A stretch of 9,817 bases of DNA from Bacillota bacterium (GTDB lineage Bacteria; Bacillota; Bacilli; Alicyclobacillales; SLC66). The stretch is taken from assembly GCA_021799325.1 (NCBI GenBank), contig JAJZAS010000042.1:1-9817 (forward strand). The letters are read 5' to 3'. This document shows positions 1 through 7,115 of this stretch, one piece after another. Below the pieces are notes generated by a model. That model was not told the origin of the DNA, did not search any database, and saw nothing but the letters and a program-made list of their open reading frames with translations. Every line of letters begins with the position of its first letter. The stretch's first letter is position 1. The translations under genes were made by a program, and so were the position numbers.

Positions 1-722
1 AACATGGTGGCCGCCATGTCGTTTCTAAGTATGACAGGATAACGCTTGTTGCTGATCGACCGGGATCCGAGTTGATCAAGCGCCTCTTTTGCAGCTTTTT
101 CTGCAATTTCATCAGCGTTCAGGGAATGGAAATCTTTAGTGATACATTCATAAGAACCTGTTTTGACCTGACCTGCATCCTCCACCACCACGGAGACATA
201 CATACCAAAGTAATTCTGCTTGTCGCCAAGTTGAAGTCCTTTACTGTTGATCAGCTTACGTTCTTCTGATGATCTTGACAGCATAAAGTAATTGGTGGTT
301 TTTACGCGCTTATCAAAAGCGAGGATTTTTTTCTCCACCTCCAGACCAAATTGCATGATTTCTGGAATGGTGACCCGATCGAGTGGTTCCGCGTAAAAGC
401 TTAGATCACGGTAACTATCACTCCCGGAAAAGATTTCTTCCCCTTCTTCATCATCGATGATGCCGGCGTTGTCTTTTGCATTTTCCAACAAATAATCCAT
501 GGAGTCTTCCGAAATTTTCTCCGTAAACGCATAACCCATTTTACCGTTGTAAAGTCCACGAAATGAAATTCCGGCCACTTCAGACGACTCGTAATTGTCG
601 ACTTCACCTTCAAATATCCGGCAACCGAATTTTTCCCGGTGCTCATAGTACAACTCCATATCCACAAAACCCTGTTGCTCACCTAATGTAAAAAGTTTCT
701 TCTGAAATTCAAGAAGTTCCAT
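1..722 (-). CDS. pmbA: PmbA/TldE-family metalloprotease subunit, N-terminal part (3' end outside window)
   Basis: Reading leftward from an ATG at 722-720, an unbroken frame of 240 codons runs off the window; family members are about 450 residues, so roughly half is present. It begins MELLEFQKKLFTLGEQQGF and reaches RYPVILRNDMAATM at the edge, which matches the linker before the C-terminal domain in PmbA/TldE proteins. This subunit lacks the zinc site in known family members and pairs with TldD to form the cytoplasmic TldD/TldE protease, which in E. coli trims the microcin B17 leader and degrades unfolded CcdA. The ATG lies one base after the tldD stop, and AAAGGGGG at 739-732 inside the tldD end is its ribosome binding site, so translation is probably coupled. 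No frameshift was found in the visible part. Its substrate here is unknown. Confidence 0.88.
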   Translation of the reverse strand, partial: MELLEFQKKLFTLGEQQGFVDMELYYEHREKFGCRIFEGEVDNYESSEVAGISFRGLYNGKMGYAFTEKISEDSMDYLLENAKDNAGIIDDEEGEEIFSGSDSYRDLSFYAEPLDRVTIPEIMQFGLEVEKKILAFDKRVKTTNYFMLSRSSEERKLINSKGLQLGDKQNYFGMYVSVVVEDAGQVKTGSYECITKDFHSLNADEIAEKAAKEALDQLGSRSISNKRYPVILRNDMAATM

Positions 723-723
723 T

Positions 724-2115
724 TTATTCAGCCCCCTTTGTTCCACCAACGGTCATCTCGCTGACGCGTAGCATGGGTTGCCCCACGTTGACGGGGATAC
801 TGCCGCTAAGTGAACCGCACATGCCTGCACCATGCGCCAGGTTATTCCCCACCATATCCACGAGTTGGATGGTTTTCGGACCGTTTCCGATCAGCGTAGC
901 GCCTTTGATCGGCGTATCTAACTTCCCGTTTTTGACCAGGTACGCTTCCATCACCGCAAAGTTAAAATCCGCAGTGGCCGGATCCACCGATCCGCCGCCC
1001 ATGTATTTTGCATAAATACCGTATTCCGTATTGGCAATGATATCTTCTGGCCTGGACTTACCTGGTGCAATAAACGTATTGGTCATTCTTGATGTAGGAG
1101 CAAAACGATAGGATTGCCTTCTAGCTGATCCTGTGGGGTCCATTCCCATTCGCCTAGCATTCAACTTATCGATGAGATAACCTTTTAAGATGCCATTTTC
1201 AATCAAAACATTGCGTTTCGTGGATTCTCCCTCATCATCCACCTGGATCGATCCCCATTCATTAGGTATCGTCCCATCATCGATATACGTAACGAGGTCA
1301 GAGGCCACTTTTTCACCGAGATGGCCAGAAAACGCCGAATTGTTTTTTGCCACCGACGTTGCCTCAAGTCCATGGCCGCACGCCTCGTGAAAGATCACGC
1401 CGCCAAATTCATTGTCGATGATGACTGGGAACTTGCCGCTTGGACTCGGTTCTGCAGAAAGCATGGAGACGGCGATCCTGGAAGCTTCTTTCGCATAATG
1501 TTCGAGATTCAGTCCCTCGATAAATTCAAATCCCTTATGCGCCCCTGGCCCGTAAAATCCACTTTCCATCTTGTTGCCATCTGCTGCAATCGACTGAATC
1601 ATCATGCGACTGCGAGTGCGCTTGTCCTCGATAAATCTTCCTTCAGAATTGGCGATTAACACATTCTGCTCTTCATCCAAATAAAAAACGCTCACCTGCT
1701 GAATCGCTTCGTTAAATCCTTTGGCGATCGCGTAAGCGTTTTTCATAACACTAACTTTTCTCGCTTTATCCACTGATGACGGGCTGATTTGAATTTGGTG
1801 CGTGGAGGTAAAGCTCCCCTTCACAAGTCGCTGTGGTTGGATCACTGCTGCACCGCTGATGGCAGCCGCAGCGTTTTTTGCTGCTTTTAAAAGTCCTTCT
1901 CTGGAGGCATCCGTTGTATAGGCGTAGGCACTAAAAAAATTCCTGAATACGCGTATGCCCACCCCAAAATCCCTGCCTGATAGGCTGTTTTCCACATTGC
2001 CCGTTTGCAACACGATGCGATTCGTATATCGGTCCTCAACGAACACTTCAGCAAAATCCCCACCGGTTGAAAGCGCTTCACCCAGCACTTCGTCTATTAC
2101 TGATTGCGCAATCAC
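724..2115 (-). CDS. tldD: TldD zinc metalloprotease, catalytic subunit
   Basis: This encodes 463 residues, full length for TldD. The zinc motif HExxxH appears as HEACGH at residues 243-248, with Glu244 as the catalytic acid. The conserved C-terminal segment GMCGSLSGSIPVNVGQP contains Cys433, which aligns with the third zinc ligand of E. coli TldD. With PmbA/TldE it forms a cytoplasmic heterodimer that threads unstructured peptides into a closed cavity; known roles include maturation of ribosomally made peptides and antitoxin turnover. The start is GTG at 2115, supported by AAGGAGGAG at about 2128-2120 just upstream. It is the first gene of a two-gene operon with pmbA and diverges from hemY across 169 bases. 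No peptide precursor or toxin-antitoxin pair is visible nearby, so its physiological substrate cannot be told from context. Confidence 0.95.
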   Translation of the reverse strand: MIAQSVIDEVLGEALSTGGDFAEVFVEDRYTNRIVLQTGNVENSLSGRDFGVGIRVFRNFFSAYAYTTDASREGLLKAAKNAAAAISGAAVIQPQRLVKGSFTSTHQIQISPSSVDKARKVSVMKNAYAIAKGFNEAIQQVSVFYLDEEQNVLIANSEGRFIEDKRTRSRMMIQSIAADGNKMESGFYGPGAHKGFEFIEGLNLEHYAKEASRIAVSMLSAEPSPSGKFPVIIDNEFGGVIFHEACGHGLEATSVAKNNSAFSGHLGEKVASDLVTYIDDGTIPNEWGSIQVDDEGESTKRNVLIENGILKGYLIDKLNARRMGMDPTGSARRQSYRFAPTSRMTNTFIAPGKSRPEDIIANTEYGIYAKYMGGGSVDPATADFNFAVMEAYLVKNGKLDTPIKGATLIGNGPKTIQLVDMVGNNLAHGAGMCGSLSGSIPVNVGQPMLRVSEMTVGGTKGAE

Positions 2116-2120
2116 AAAAC

Positions 2121-2128
2121 TCCTCCTT
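2121..2128 (-). promoter_or_regulatory. Ribosome binding site of tldD
   Basis: On the minus strand an AAGGAGGA core lies a few bases upstream of a GTG codon. This near-perfect Shine-Dalgarno decides in favour of the GTG start at 2115, since no ATG is suitably placed. Confidence 0.8.
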
Positions 2129-2218
2129 CATTAAGCAATGTTGCCGTATTACTACATATGAAATAGACACATCCTTATCATACATCAAAACAGTTGGCAG
2201 GAAGCCTCTGCTGTTTTC

Positions 2219-2239
2219 TGCTATAGTACGTATAGTTCG
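2219..2239 (+). promoter_or_regulatory. Probable hemY promoter with tandem TATAGT boxes
   Basis: TGCTATAGT at 2219-2227 fits an extended -10 element. It is followed at once by a second near copy: TATAGTACG at 2222-2230, then TATAGTTCG at 2231-2239. The only good -35-like hexamer, TTGGCA at 2194-2199, is 22 bases from the first box, which is too far for a normal SigA promoter, so the extended -10 reading is preferred. The predicted transcript would start near 2234 and have a leader of about 50 bases. Confidence 0.4.
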
Positions 2240-2240
2240 T

Positions 2241-2259
2241 TTCGACAACACATTCGACA
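2241..2259 (+). repeat. Direct repeat TTCGACA x2 in the hemY leader
   Basis: TTCGACA occurs at 2241-2247 and again at 2253-2259, 12 bases apart, just downstream of the probable -10 box. The helical-turn-like spacing would suit a repressor operator, but with two 7-base copies chance is possible. No regulator can be named. Confidence 0.3.
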
Positions 2260-2284
2260 GATTATTGAAACCAGGTGAAAAAGA

Positions 2285-3709
2285 ATGGATAAACGGCATG
2301 TGGTCATCATCGGTGGGGGGATCACTGGTCTCGTAGCAGCGTATCGCCTGCGCCAGATGAATCACGATAATCATTTATTGAATTGCACCCTTTTGGAAGA
2401 GGACAGTCGATTTGGCGGAAAGATCGACACCAGAAGAACAGAAGACTTTACGCTCGAATTAGGTCCTGATTCGATTTACACGCGCAAACCCGCAGGCATC
2501 GAGTTCATTCGGGAATTGGGGCTCGAAGAGCAAATTGTTCCCGTTAGTCCCAGCACTGGTACGTTTGTGTGGCACAACGGGCACCTGCAACCACTCCCAC
2601 CAGGCGTTAACACAGGCGTCCCATCGGACATGACTGCGTTTGCCAAAACCAAACTCCTTTCTACGCAGGGTAAAATGCGTGCATTGGCTGATCTGATCTT
2701 ACCTTTGGTACCTTTAGAAGGTGATATTGCGATCGGAGAACTTTTGCGAAAGCGCCTTGGCGACGAGGTAGTAGACGTCATTGCGTCACCTCTTCTTGCT
2801 GGCATCCACGCAGGAGACATTGACCGATTGAGCCTTGATGCCACGATGCCGATGTGGCGAAAGATTTATGAGGATCATCGCAGTTTGATCCTCGGGGCAA
2901 TGGCGATGAAGAAAAAAGCCCAAAGTGCGCCAAGTGCGCCATCAGGGCCACTATTTATCAATTTGCAAAACGGCTTGGAACAATTGGTGGAACATCTCAT
3001 ACAGGCGATCAAGCATGACGTCGATACGCACCTTAACACCAGCGCGACAAAAGTGACAAAAAATACGGACGGCACTTATGAAATCACCATGAACCATAAA
3101 GGAACCATCTCCACGATCAAAGCAGATGCCATCATTGTCGCCACGCCATCATTTGCAGCGGCGGACATTCTGTCCTCCCTAGATCTCAACTTAGAACCCT
3201 TACGCTCTATTCGTTATGCGGATACCGCCACCGTATCATTTGGCTACAAGGGCATCCCCTCATCCTTCCAGATGGCAGGATCAGGCTATCTTGTGCCTCG
3301 CAATGAAGGCACTCGCATCACCGCCTGCACCATCGTCTCGAACAAATGGAAGAATTCCTCGAAAAACGGCAATTTACTCGTACGCTGTTACGTGGGCCGA
3401 GACGGCGATGAAGAAGCGGTTCATTGGACGGACGAGCGTCTGATTGAAACGACCCAACAAGACTTAAAGAAAAGTATCGACCTTTATGAAAAACCGTATT
3501 TTATTGAAATCAAACGCTGGCAACGCTCCATGCCGCAATACGATGCGGGCCATCTGGAACGCGTGCAAATAATGGAAAGCGAACTGCAGAAGTACCCAGA
3601 GATCATTTTAGCTGGCGCCGCCTATCGAGGAATTGGCATCCCGGACTGCATCAAGGAAGCGACCAGGGCGATAGATCGTATCAAGTCACTCTTTGCGCTT
3701 AATGGATGA
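2285..3709 (+). CDS. hemY: HemY-type coproporphyrinogen III / protoporphyrinogen oxidase
   Basis: This is a 474-residue FAD enzyme, the usual length. The dinucleotide-binding fold is at the N-terminus (VVIIGGGITGLVAAYRL, residues 6-22). Conserved oxidase segments follow: SPLLAGIHAGDIDRLSL at 168-184, MPQYDAGHLERV at 416-427, and the FAD-binding C-terminus AGAAYRGIGIPDCI at 443-456. In Gram-positive bacteria HemY (CgoX) uses oxygen to oxidise coproporphyrinogen III to coproporphyrin III before iron insertion; proteobacterial-type enzymes act on protoporphyrinogen IX. ATG 2285 is preceded by AGGTGA at 2273-2278, six bases away. The gene stands alone, without the hemE and hemH partners seen in the Bacillus hemEHY operon. 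Residues 213-221 (SAPSAPSGP) come from a tandem 9-base repeat at 2923-2940. Its 3' end overlaps the convergent hydrolase gene by 11 bases, with no terminator seen between them. Confidence 0.95.
   Translation: MDKRHVVIIGGGITGLVAAYRLRQMNHDNHLLNCTLLEEDSRFGGKIDTRRTEDFTLELGPDSIYTRKPAGIEFIRELGLEEQIVPVSPSTGTFVWHNGHLQPLPPGVNTGVPSDMTAFAKTKLLSTQGKMRALADLILPLVPLEGDIAIGELLRKRLGDEVVDVIASPLLAGIHAGDIDRLSLDATMPMWRKIYEDHRSLILGAMAMKKKAQSAPSAPSGPLFINLQNGLEQLVEHLIQAIKHDVDTHLNTSATKVTKNTDGTYEITMNHKGTISTIKADAIIVATPSFAAADILSSLDLNLEPLRSIRYADTATVSFGYKGIPSSFQMAGSGYLVPRNEGTRITACTIVSNKWKNSSKNGNLLVRCYVGRDGDEEAVHWTDERLIETTQQDLKKSIDLYEKPYFIEIKRWQRSMPQYDAGHLERVQIMESELQKYPEIILAGAAYRGIGIPDCIKEATRAIDRIKSLFALNG
2923..2940 (+). 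repeat. Tandem 9-base duplication inside hemY
   Basis: AAGTGCGCC is repeated exactly twice, at 2923-2931 and 2932-2940, in frame, giving the residues SAPSAP in a variable linker after MKKKAQ. It looks like a small slippage duplication that leaves the frame intact. Confidence 0.6.
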
Positions 3710-4535
3710 CGTCCCTAGCCCCGTAGTAATGCGCTATATAATATGGATTGGAGAACACATTGGCGACAATGATCACCCCTTTGTTATTGGTAGAGGAGGA
3801 TTCGATCATGTCGCCATTCCCCAAGTAGATTCCAACGTGCGTCACTTGATTGGCATATAGGCTAGCGCTAGAATCTGTATCCTTAAAAAAGAGCAAGTCT
3901 CCAGGCAAAAGTGCATTTCTTGATACAGCAGTTCCCTGCGTAGCTTGATCATGCGATTCACGCATCAAAGTGATCCCAAAATGACCAAACACATATTCCG
4001 TAAATCCAGAGCAGTCAAACCCAGTTTTTGGTGACAATCCTCCCCATTCGTAAGGGGTGCCTACCAGAGATTTCGCAAAGTTGACAATGCTTTGCCTACT
4101 GGGTGTGTTTGACGATACCTGCGGTGTAGTGGAAGCGACTGCGGATGCCGAAGGCAAATTGATGATTTCCCCCGGGTAGACATCGTTAAAGTTCGCAATT
4201 TGCGGATTCGCCGCTTCCAATTGAGACATCGACACACCAAGTGATTGCGAAATCAAATACAGCGTATCACCTGCTTTCACAGTGTAACTAGCGGTAGGCA
4301 GATTAAGTACTTCGCCTGGATAGATGTTGGTATAATCTGTAATTTGTGAATTTGCTGCTTCTAAGGATGACAAAGGCACTTGGTTTTTGACAGCTATTTT
4401 ATAGAAAGTATCGCCTGCTTGAACCGTATAAGTCCCCGAATTGGATGCTGCCAATGCAGGTAGTGTTCCTGCAGAAGCGAGCATGACTGTAGCCGTCAAA
4501 GCACCTGCTAGGTGATGGAATTTCAGAGTGACCAC
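3699..4535 (-). CDS. Secreted peptidoglycan endopeptidase: signal peptide, two LysM repeats, NlpC/P60
   Basis: This encodes 278 residues. A signal peptide with hydrophobic core LAGALTATVMLASA (9-22) ends at an ALA-A site near residue 29. Two LysM wall-binding repeats follow, at about 36-80 (YTVQAGDTFYKIA...YPGEVLNLP) and 84-128 (YTVKAGDTLYLIS...YPGEIINLP), then a Ser/Thr-rich linker and an NlpC/P60 domain at about 147-276. The catalytic pair is Cys175 in DCSGF and His233 in THVGIYLG. The third active-site position, usually His, Asn or Gln about 12 residues later, appears to be Glu245. By family the enzyme cleaves stem-peptide bonds (often D-Glu to diaminopimelate) outside the cell, as LytE, LytF and CwlS do in Bacillus. 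The start is uncertain: GTG at 4535 directly abuts AAAGGGG, so translation may begin at a later codon. It diverges from the FMN reductase gene. No c-di-AMP riboswitch is evident upstream. Confidence 0.93.
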   Translation of the reverse strand: MVTLKFHHLAGALTATVMLASAGTLPALAASNSGTYTVQAGDTFYKIAVKNQVPLSSLEAANSQITDYTNIYPGEVLNLPTASYTVKAGDTLYLISQSLGVSMSQLEAANPQIANFNDVYPGEIINLPSASAVASTTPQVSSNTPSRQSIVNFAKSLVGTPYEWGGLSPKTGFDCSGFTEYVFGHFGITLMRESHDQATQGTAVSRNALLPGDLLFFKDTDSSASLYANQVTHVGIYLGNGDMIESSSTNNKGVIIVANVFSNPYYIAHYYGARDVIH

Positions 4536-4655
4536 CCCTTTACACTTGATGATTACGATTTCTCGAAATAAGCAAAGAAACCTCTGTCACCAATTGTAAA
4601 TATATGGTGTAATTAGTGGGGGTATAGGTATATTCTTCCCGGATTTCCTCTGCAT

Positions 4656-4684
4656 TTGATAATGCTTACTTTTTGTAATATACT
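4656..4684 (+). promoter_or_regulatory. SigA promoter of the FMN reductase gene
   Basis: TTGATA at 4656-4661 and TATACT at 4679-4684 are separated by exactly 17 bases. Each hexamer is close to consensus. Transcription would start near 4691, leaving a leader of about 40 bases before the ATG at 4731. Confidence 0.75.
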
Positions 4685-4730
4685 AATTTTGGTTTTTGTG
4701 AATTTCCTCACGCATAGGTGGTGTCTTGAG

Positions 4731-5267
4731 ATGAAAATGATTGCAATAGTAGGAAGCCTTAGAAAAGGCTCACTGAATATGGCCTTGGCCAAGTCCATGC
4801 AAGAGCGGTACCAGGATAAGTTTGATCTAGAAATAGCGAATATTGGAGCTTTGCCGTATTACAACACAGACGACGAAGAACATCCAAGCGATACGGTGCT
4901 AGCGTTAAAAAAACAAATTAACGAAGCGGATGCCGTGATCATCGTCACCCCAGAATACAATTGGTCCATTCCCGGCGTACTAAAAAACGCGCTGGATTGG
5001 CTATCCCGCGGCGATAAAGTGCTCGTAAACAAGCCTGTCATGATCGCCGGCGTCACCCCTGCCATGCTAGGGACAGTGCGAGCGCAACTGCACCTGCGAG
5101 AAATCTTGTCCAGCCTTGGCATTTCCGCGCGAATGCTACCACCTGGAGGCAATGAGATCCTGATCAACATGGCCAACGACAAATTCGATGCCTCCGGCCA
5201 TCTAACAGATCAAAACACACTGACATTCCTCGATCAAGTAGTAGACAAATTTCTACAGATGATTTGA
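4731..5267 (+). CDS. NAD(P)H-dependent FMN reductase family protein (flavodoxin-like fold)
   Basis: This encodes 178 residues, typical of the NADPH-dependent FMN reductase family (about 175-190). The FMN phosphate-binding loop GSLRKGSLN is at residues 8-16. The family signature TPEYNWSIPGVLKNALDWLSR is at 73-93 and contributes to the flavin site. Family members bind FMN and reduce flavins, quinones, azo compounds or metals such as chromate using NAD(P)H in the cytoplasm; the real substrate cannot be read from sequence. ATG 4731 is chosen because AGGTGG at 4716-4721 lies nine bases upstream; a second in-frame ATG at 4737 is less well placed, and upstream in-frame codons fall in the promoter. 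The gene is a single transcription unit between a good promoter and a strong terminator. Confidence 0.93.
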   Translation: MKMIAIVGSLRKGSLNMALAKSMQERYQDKFDLEIANIGALPYYNTDDEEHPSDTVLALKKQINEADAVIIVTPEYNWSIPGVLKNALDWLSRGDKVLVNKPVMIAGVTPAMLGTVRAQLHLREILSSLGISARMLPPGGNEILINMANDKFDASGHLTDQNTLTFLDQVVDKFLQMI

Positions 5268-5274
5268 TCAAATG

Positions 5275-5302
5275 GCCTGGGCGTCAAGCTCAGGCTTTTT
5301 TT
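5275..5302 (+). terminator. Intrinsic terminator after the FMN reductase gene
   Basis: GCCTGGGC at 5275-5282 pairs with GCTCAGGC at 5288-5295 (eight pairs, one G-T) around the loop GTCAA, followed by seven T residues at 5296-5302. It lies seven bases after the stop codon. Confidence 0.9.
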
Positions 5303-5317
5303 GTCTTTTTTCTATTC

Positions 5318-5346
5318 TTGCCATCTTCAGGCAATGCGTGTATAAT
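5318..5346 (+). promoter_or_regulatory. SigA promoter of the COG2509-type flavoprotein gene
   Basis: TTGCCA at 5318-5323 and a perfect TATAAT at 5341-5346 are 17 bases apart, and a TG dinucleotide directly precedes the -10 box. Transcription should start near 5353 and give a leader of about 40 bases. It follows the preceding gene's terminator closely, which makes this gene an independent unit. Confidence 0.85.
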
Positions 5347-5392
5347 CTCTGCGGCCCTTATTAATTTTCATTCATAAAGCGAGGTCTTTATC

Positions 5393-6817
5393 TTGAATCA
5401 AAACTATGACGTGATCATCGTCGGAGCAGGACCTGCCGGGTTATATGCAGCCTATGAATTAACGCGCAAAGCGCCGACTGCTAAGGTGCTTTTAATCGAT
5501 AAAGGCGTAGAGGCAAAGTATCGCCATTGCCCCATTTTGGAGGGCAAAATTGACAAGTGCCCGCCCGCCAACAAGATCAAGACTTACGCCAGCTGCTGGC
5601 CCGCCTGCGGCATTATCAACGGCGCTGGGGGTGCTGGTAGTTTTAGTGACGGAAAATTTAACATCACTGCTGAATACGGCGGATATCTGACAGAATACCT
5701 GTCTGCATCAGAAGTGCTGTCGCTCATCCATTACGTTGATGAAATCAATTTGGCTCACGGTGCTCCTGAAGTCATCACCGATCCCACCACAGACGCGGTA
5801 AAAGACATTGAGAAACGCGCCATTGGCGCCGGACTTAAGTTGCTTCGCGCACGTGTCCGCCACATCGGAACAGACAATAACATCAAACTGATGAACAGTA
5901 TTTTCTCCTATCTGGAAGAACGGATGGATTTACGATTTCGCACTTTTGTAGAAGACATTTTGGTGGAAAACGATGTTATTCAAGGCATTAGGTTAGCAAA
6001 TGGCGAGGAGATTCGCTCCCGTTTTTTGCTGCTTGCTCCAGGGCGAGATGGCTCCACATGGTTGTCCGATATTTTCCGCCACCATCACCTCAAAATGACG
6101 CGCAATCAGGTGGATATCGGAGTCCGCGTTGAAACCTCGAACATCGTGATGAAAGAAATCAATGATAATTTGTATGAAGGTAAATTTATCTTCGAATCGC
6201 CGTCTACGGGGCTTCGTGTGCGGACTTTTTGCAGCAATCCTTCCGGTCACGTAGTAGTAGAAAACCACACCGGTGTCATGGCGGCCAACGGCCATGCGTA
6301 TAAAGATCCCGCGCTAGGTTCGGAGAATACCAATTTTGCGTTGCTTGTCAGTCATCGCTTCACCGAGCCATTTGACCAACCAAACGAATTTGCCAAACAA
6401 ATCGCAAGGCATGCTAACGAACTCTCCAACGGTTCGATCATCATTCAACGATACGGGGACTTGAGGAAAGGGCGAAGAAGCACTCCGGATCGCATTCGTG
6501 AGGGCTTTGTGGAGCCCACCATGAAAGAAGCAGTCCCTGGCGATCTCGGCCTGGTACTCCCCTATAAGACCATGGTGGCACTGCAGGAAATGATTGAAGC
6601 GCTGAATTACGTCACTCCTGGGATTTCCAGCGACCACACCCTCTTTTACGGCGTGGAGGCCAAATTCTATGCGGCGCGCGCTGATGTAGACAAAAGCATG
6701 GAAACCAAAATCCACGGTCTGTATTGCGCTGGCGATGGTCCAGGTATTTCCCGCGGAATATCACAGGCTGCAAGCAGCGGCGTTTATGCGATGAGAAATA
6801 TCATACAAAATATGTAA
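5393..6817 (+). CDS. FAD-dependent dehydrogenase, COG2509-type, function uncharacterised
   Basis: This encodes 474 residues. A Rossmann FAD-binding motif is at the N-terminus (VIIVGAGPAGLYAAYEL, 7-23), with the dinucleotide-binding acid in LLIDKG (33-38). The segment GAGGAGSFSDGKFN (77-90) and the C-terminal GLYCAGDGPGISRGISQAA resemble the uncharacterised FAD-dependent dehydrogenases of COG2509. Cys46, Cys56, Cys68 and Cys72 cluster just before the GGAGSFSDGKF motif; they may be a metal or redox site, but this is inference. No transmembrane segment is apparent, so it is probably cytoplasmic. The start is TTG at 5393, supported by GAGGT at 5381-5385 seven bases upstream and by the motif beginning right after it. 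It has its own promoter, no operon partner, and its stop codon lies inside the hairpin at 6812-6860. Substrate unknown. Confidence 0.88.
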   Translation: MNQNYDVIIVGAGPAGLYAAYELTRKAPTAKVLLIDKGVEAKYRHCPILEGKIDKCPPANKIKTYASCWPACGIINGAGGAGSFSDGKFNITAEYGGYLTEYLSASEVLSLIHYVDEINLAHGAPEVITDPTTDAVKDIEKRAIGAGLKLLRARVRHIGTDNNIKLMNSIFSYLEERMDLRFRTFVEDILVENDVIQGIRLANGEEIRSRFLLLAPGRDGSTWLSDIFRHHHLKMTRNQVDIGVRVETSNIVMKEINDNLYEGKFIFESPSTGLRVRTFCSNPSGHVVVENHTGVMAANGHAYKDPALGSENTNFALLVSHRFTEPFDQPNEFAKQIARHANELSNGSIIIQRYGDLRKGRRSTPDRIREGFVEPTMKEAVPGDLGLVLPYKTMVALQEMIEALNYVTPGISSDHTLFYGVEAKFYAARADVDKSMETKIHGLYCAGDGPGISRGISQAASSGVYAMRNIIQNM

Positions 6818-6860
6818 AAGTGCCTTGCTCACCCAAGCGGTGAGCAAGGCACTTTTACAT
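6812..6860. terminator. Bidirectional terminator, perfect 22-bp stem holding both stop codons
   Basis: The left arm 6812-6833 and right arm 6839-6860 are exact reverse complements around the loop CAAGC. AAAA at the base of one arm and TTTT at the base of the other make it a terminator in both directions. Each arm begins, on its own coding strand, with ATG TAA: the last Met codon and stop of the flavoprotein (6812-6817) and of the facing small protein (6860-6855). The hairpin therefore serves two convergent genes. Confidence 0.9.
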
Positions 6861-7115
6861 CGCTTTGGACTTGTGTTTCATGCTGTCGGCCAGCGCTTTC
6901 GTTTTAGCTACTCCCACGCGCTTAAACGTGGGAAACATCCCCGATTTTAAAGATCGGTAACGTTTTTCATCAAGTGACTCAAGTTGATCAAATATCAGTT
7001 TCACAATCTGCATATACTGTTGGTCAGTCAATTGAGTGAAAATCAAGTGTTTGTGAAAATGGACCTCTTCTGATTGCCAATCGTTTTTAAGAACCGAAAC
7101 GGGAATCGGCGGCAT
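6855..7115 (-). CDS. Small basic protein of unknown function
   Basis: From ATG 7115 this gives 86 residues, starting MPPIPVSVLKNDWQSEEVHF and ending KHKSKAM. I do not recognise the family. It is soluble-looking: a His-rich HFHKH stretch near residues 19-23, a probable helix TDQQYMQIVKLIFDQLESLDEKRYRSL, and a basic tail rich in Lys. The frame stays open upstream to a TTG at 7148, but that codon has no ribosome binding site at suitable distance. ATG 7115 has only a weak GGTCGAG before it, so translation is probably coupled to the upstream membrane protein gene, which it overlaps by 29 bases. A natural or sequencing frameshift joining the two frames cannot be excluded. The shared hairpin at its stop codon supports it being a real gene. 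Confidence 0.5.
   Translation of the reverse strand: MPPIPVSVLKNDWQSEEVHFHKHLIFTQLTDQQYMQIVKLIFDQLESLDEKRYRSLKSGMFPTFKRVGVAKTKALADSMKHKSKAM

Noticed and set aside
72..269. Open frame of 65 codons on the plus strand
   Set aside because: It lies entirely antisense to the continuous pmbA frame, has no ribosome binding site and gives a Cys/His-rich peptide with no recognisable features.
401..682. Minus-strand frame of 93 codons within pmbA
   Set aside because: The pmbA frame runs unbroken through this stretch with clear family sequence, so this is an out-of-frame shadow.
4582..4610. Inverted repeat CACCA / TGGTG in the divergent region before the wall hydrolase
   Set aside because: The arms are only five bases in AT-rich sequence and do not extend; no match to a known operator.
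4536..4655. Possible c-di-AMP (ydaO/yuaA) riboswitch before the LysM-NlpC/P60 gene
   Set aside because: Such genes often have one, but the divergent spacing is short and I could not find the multi-stem layout or conserved blocks.
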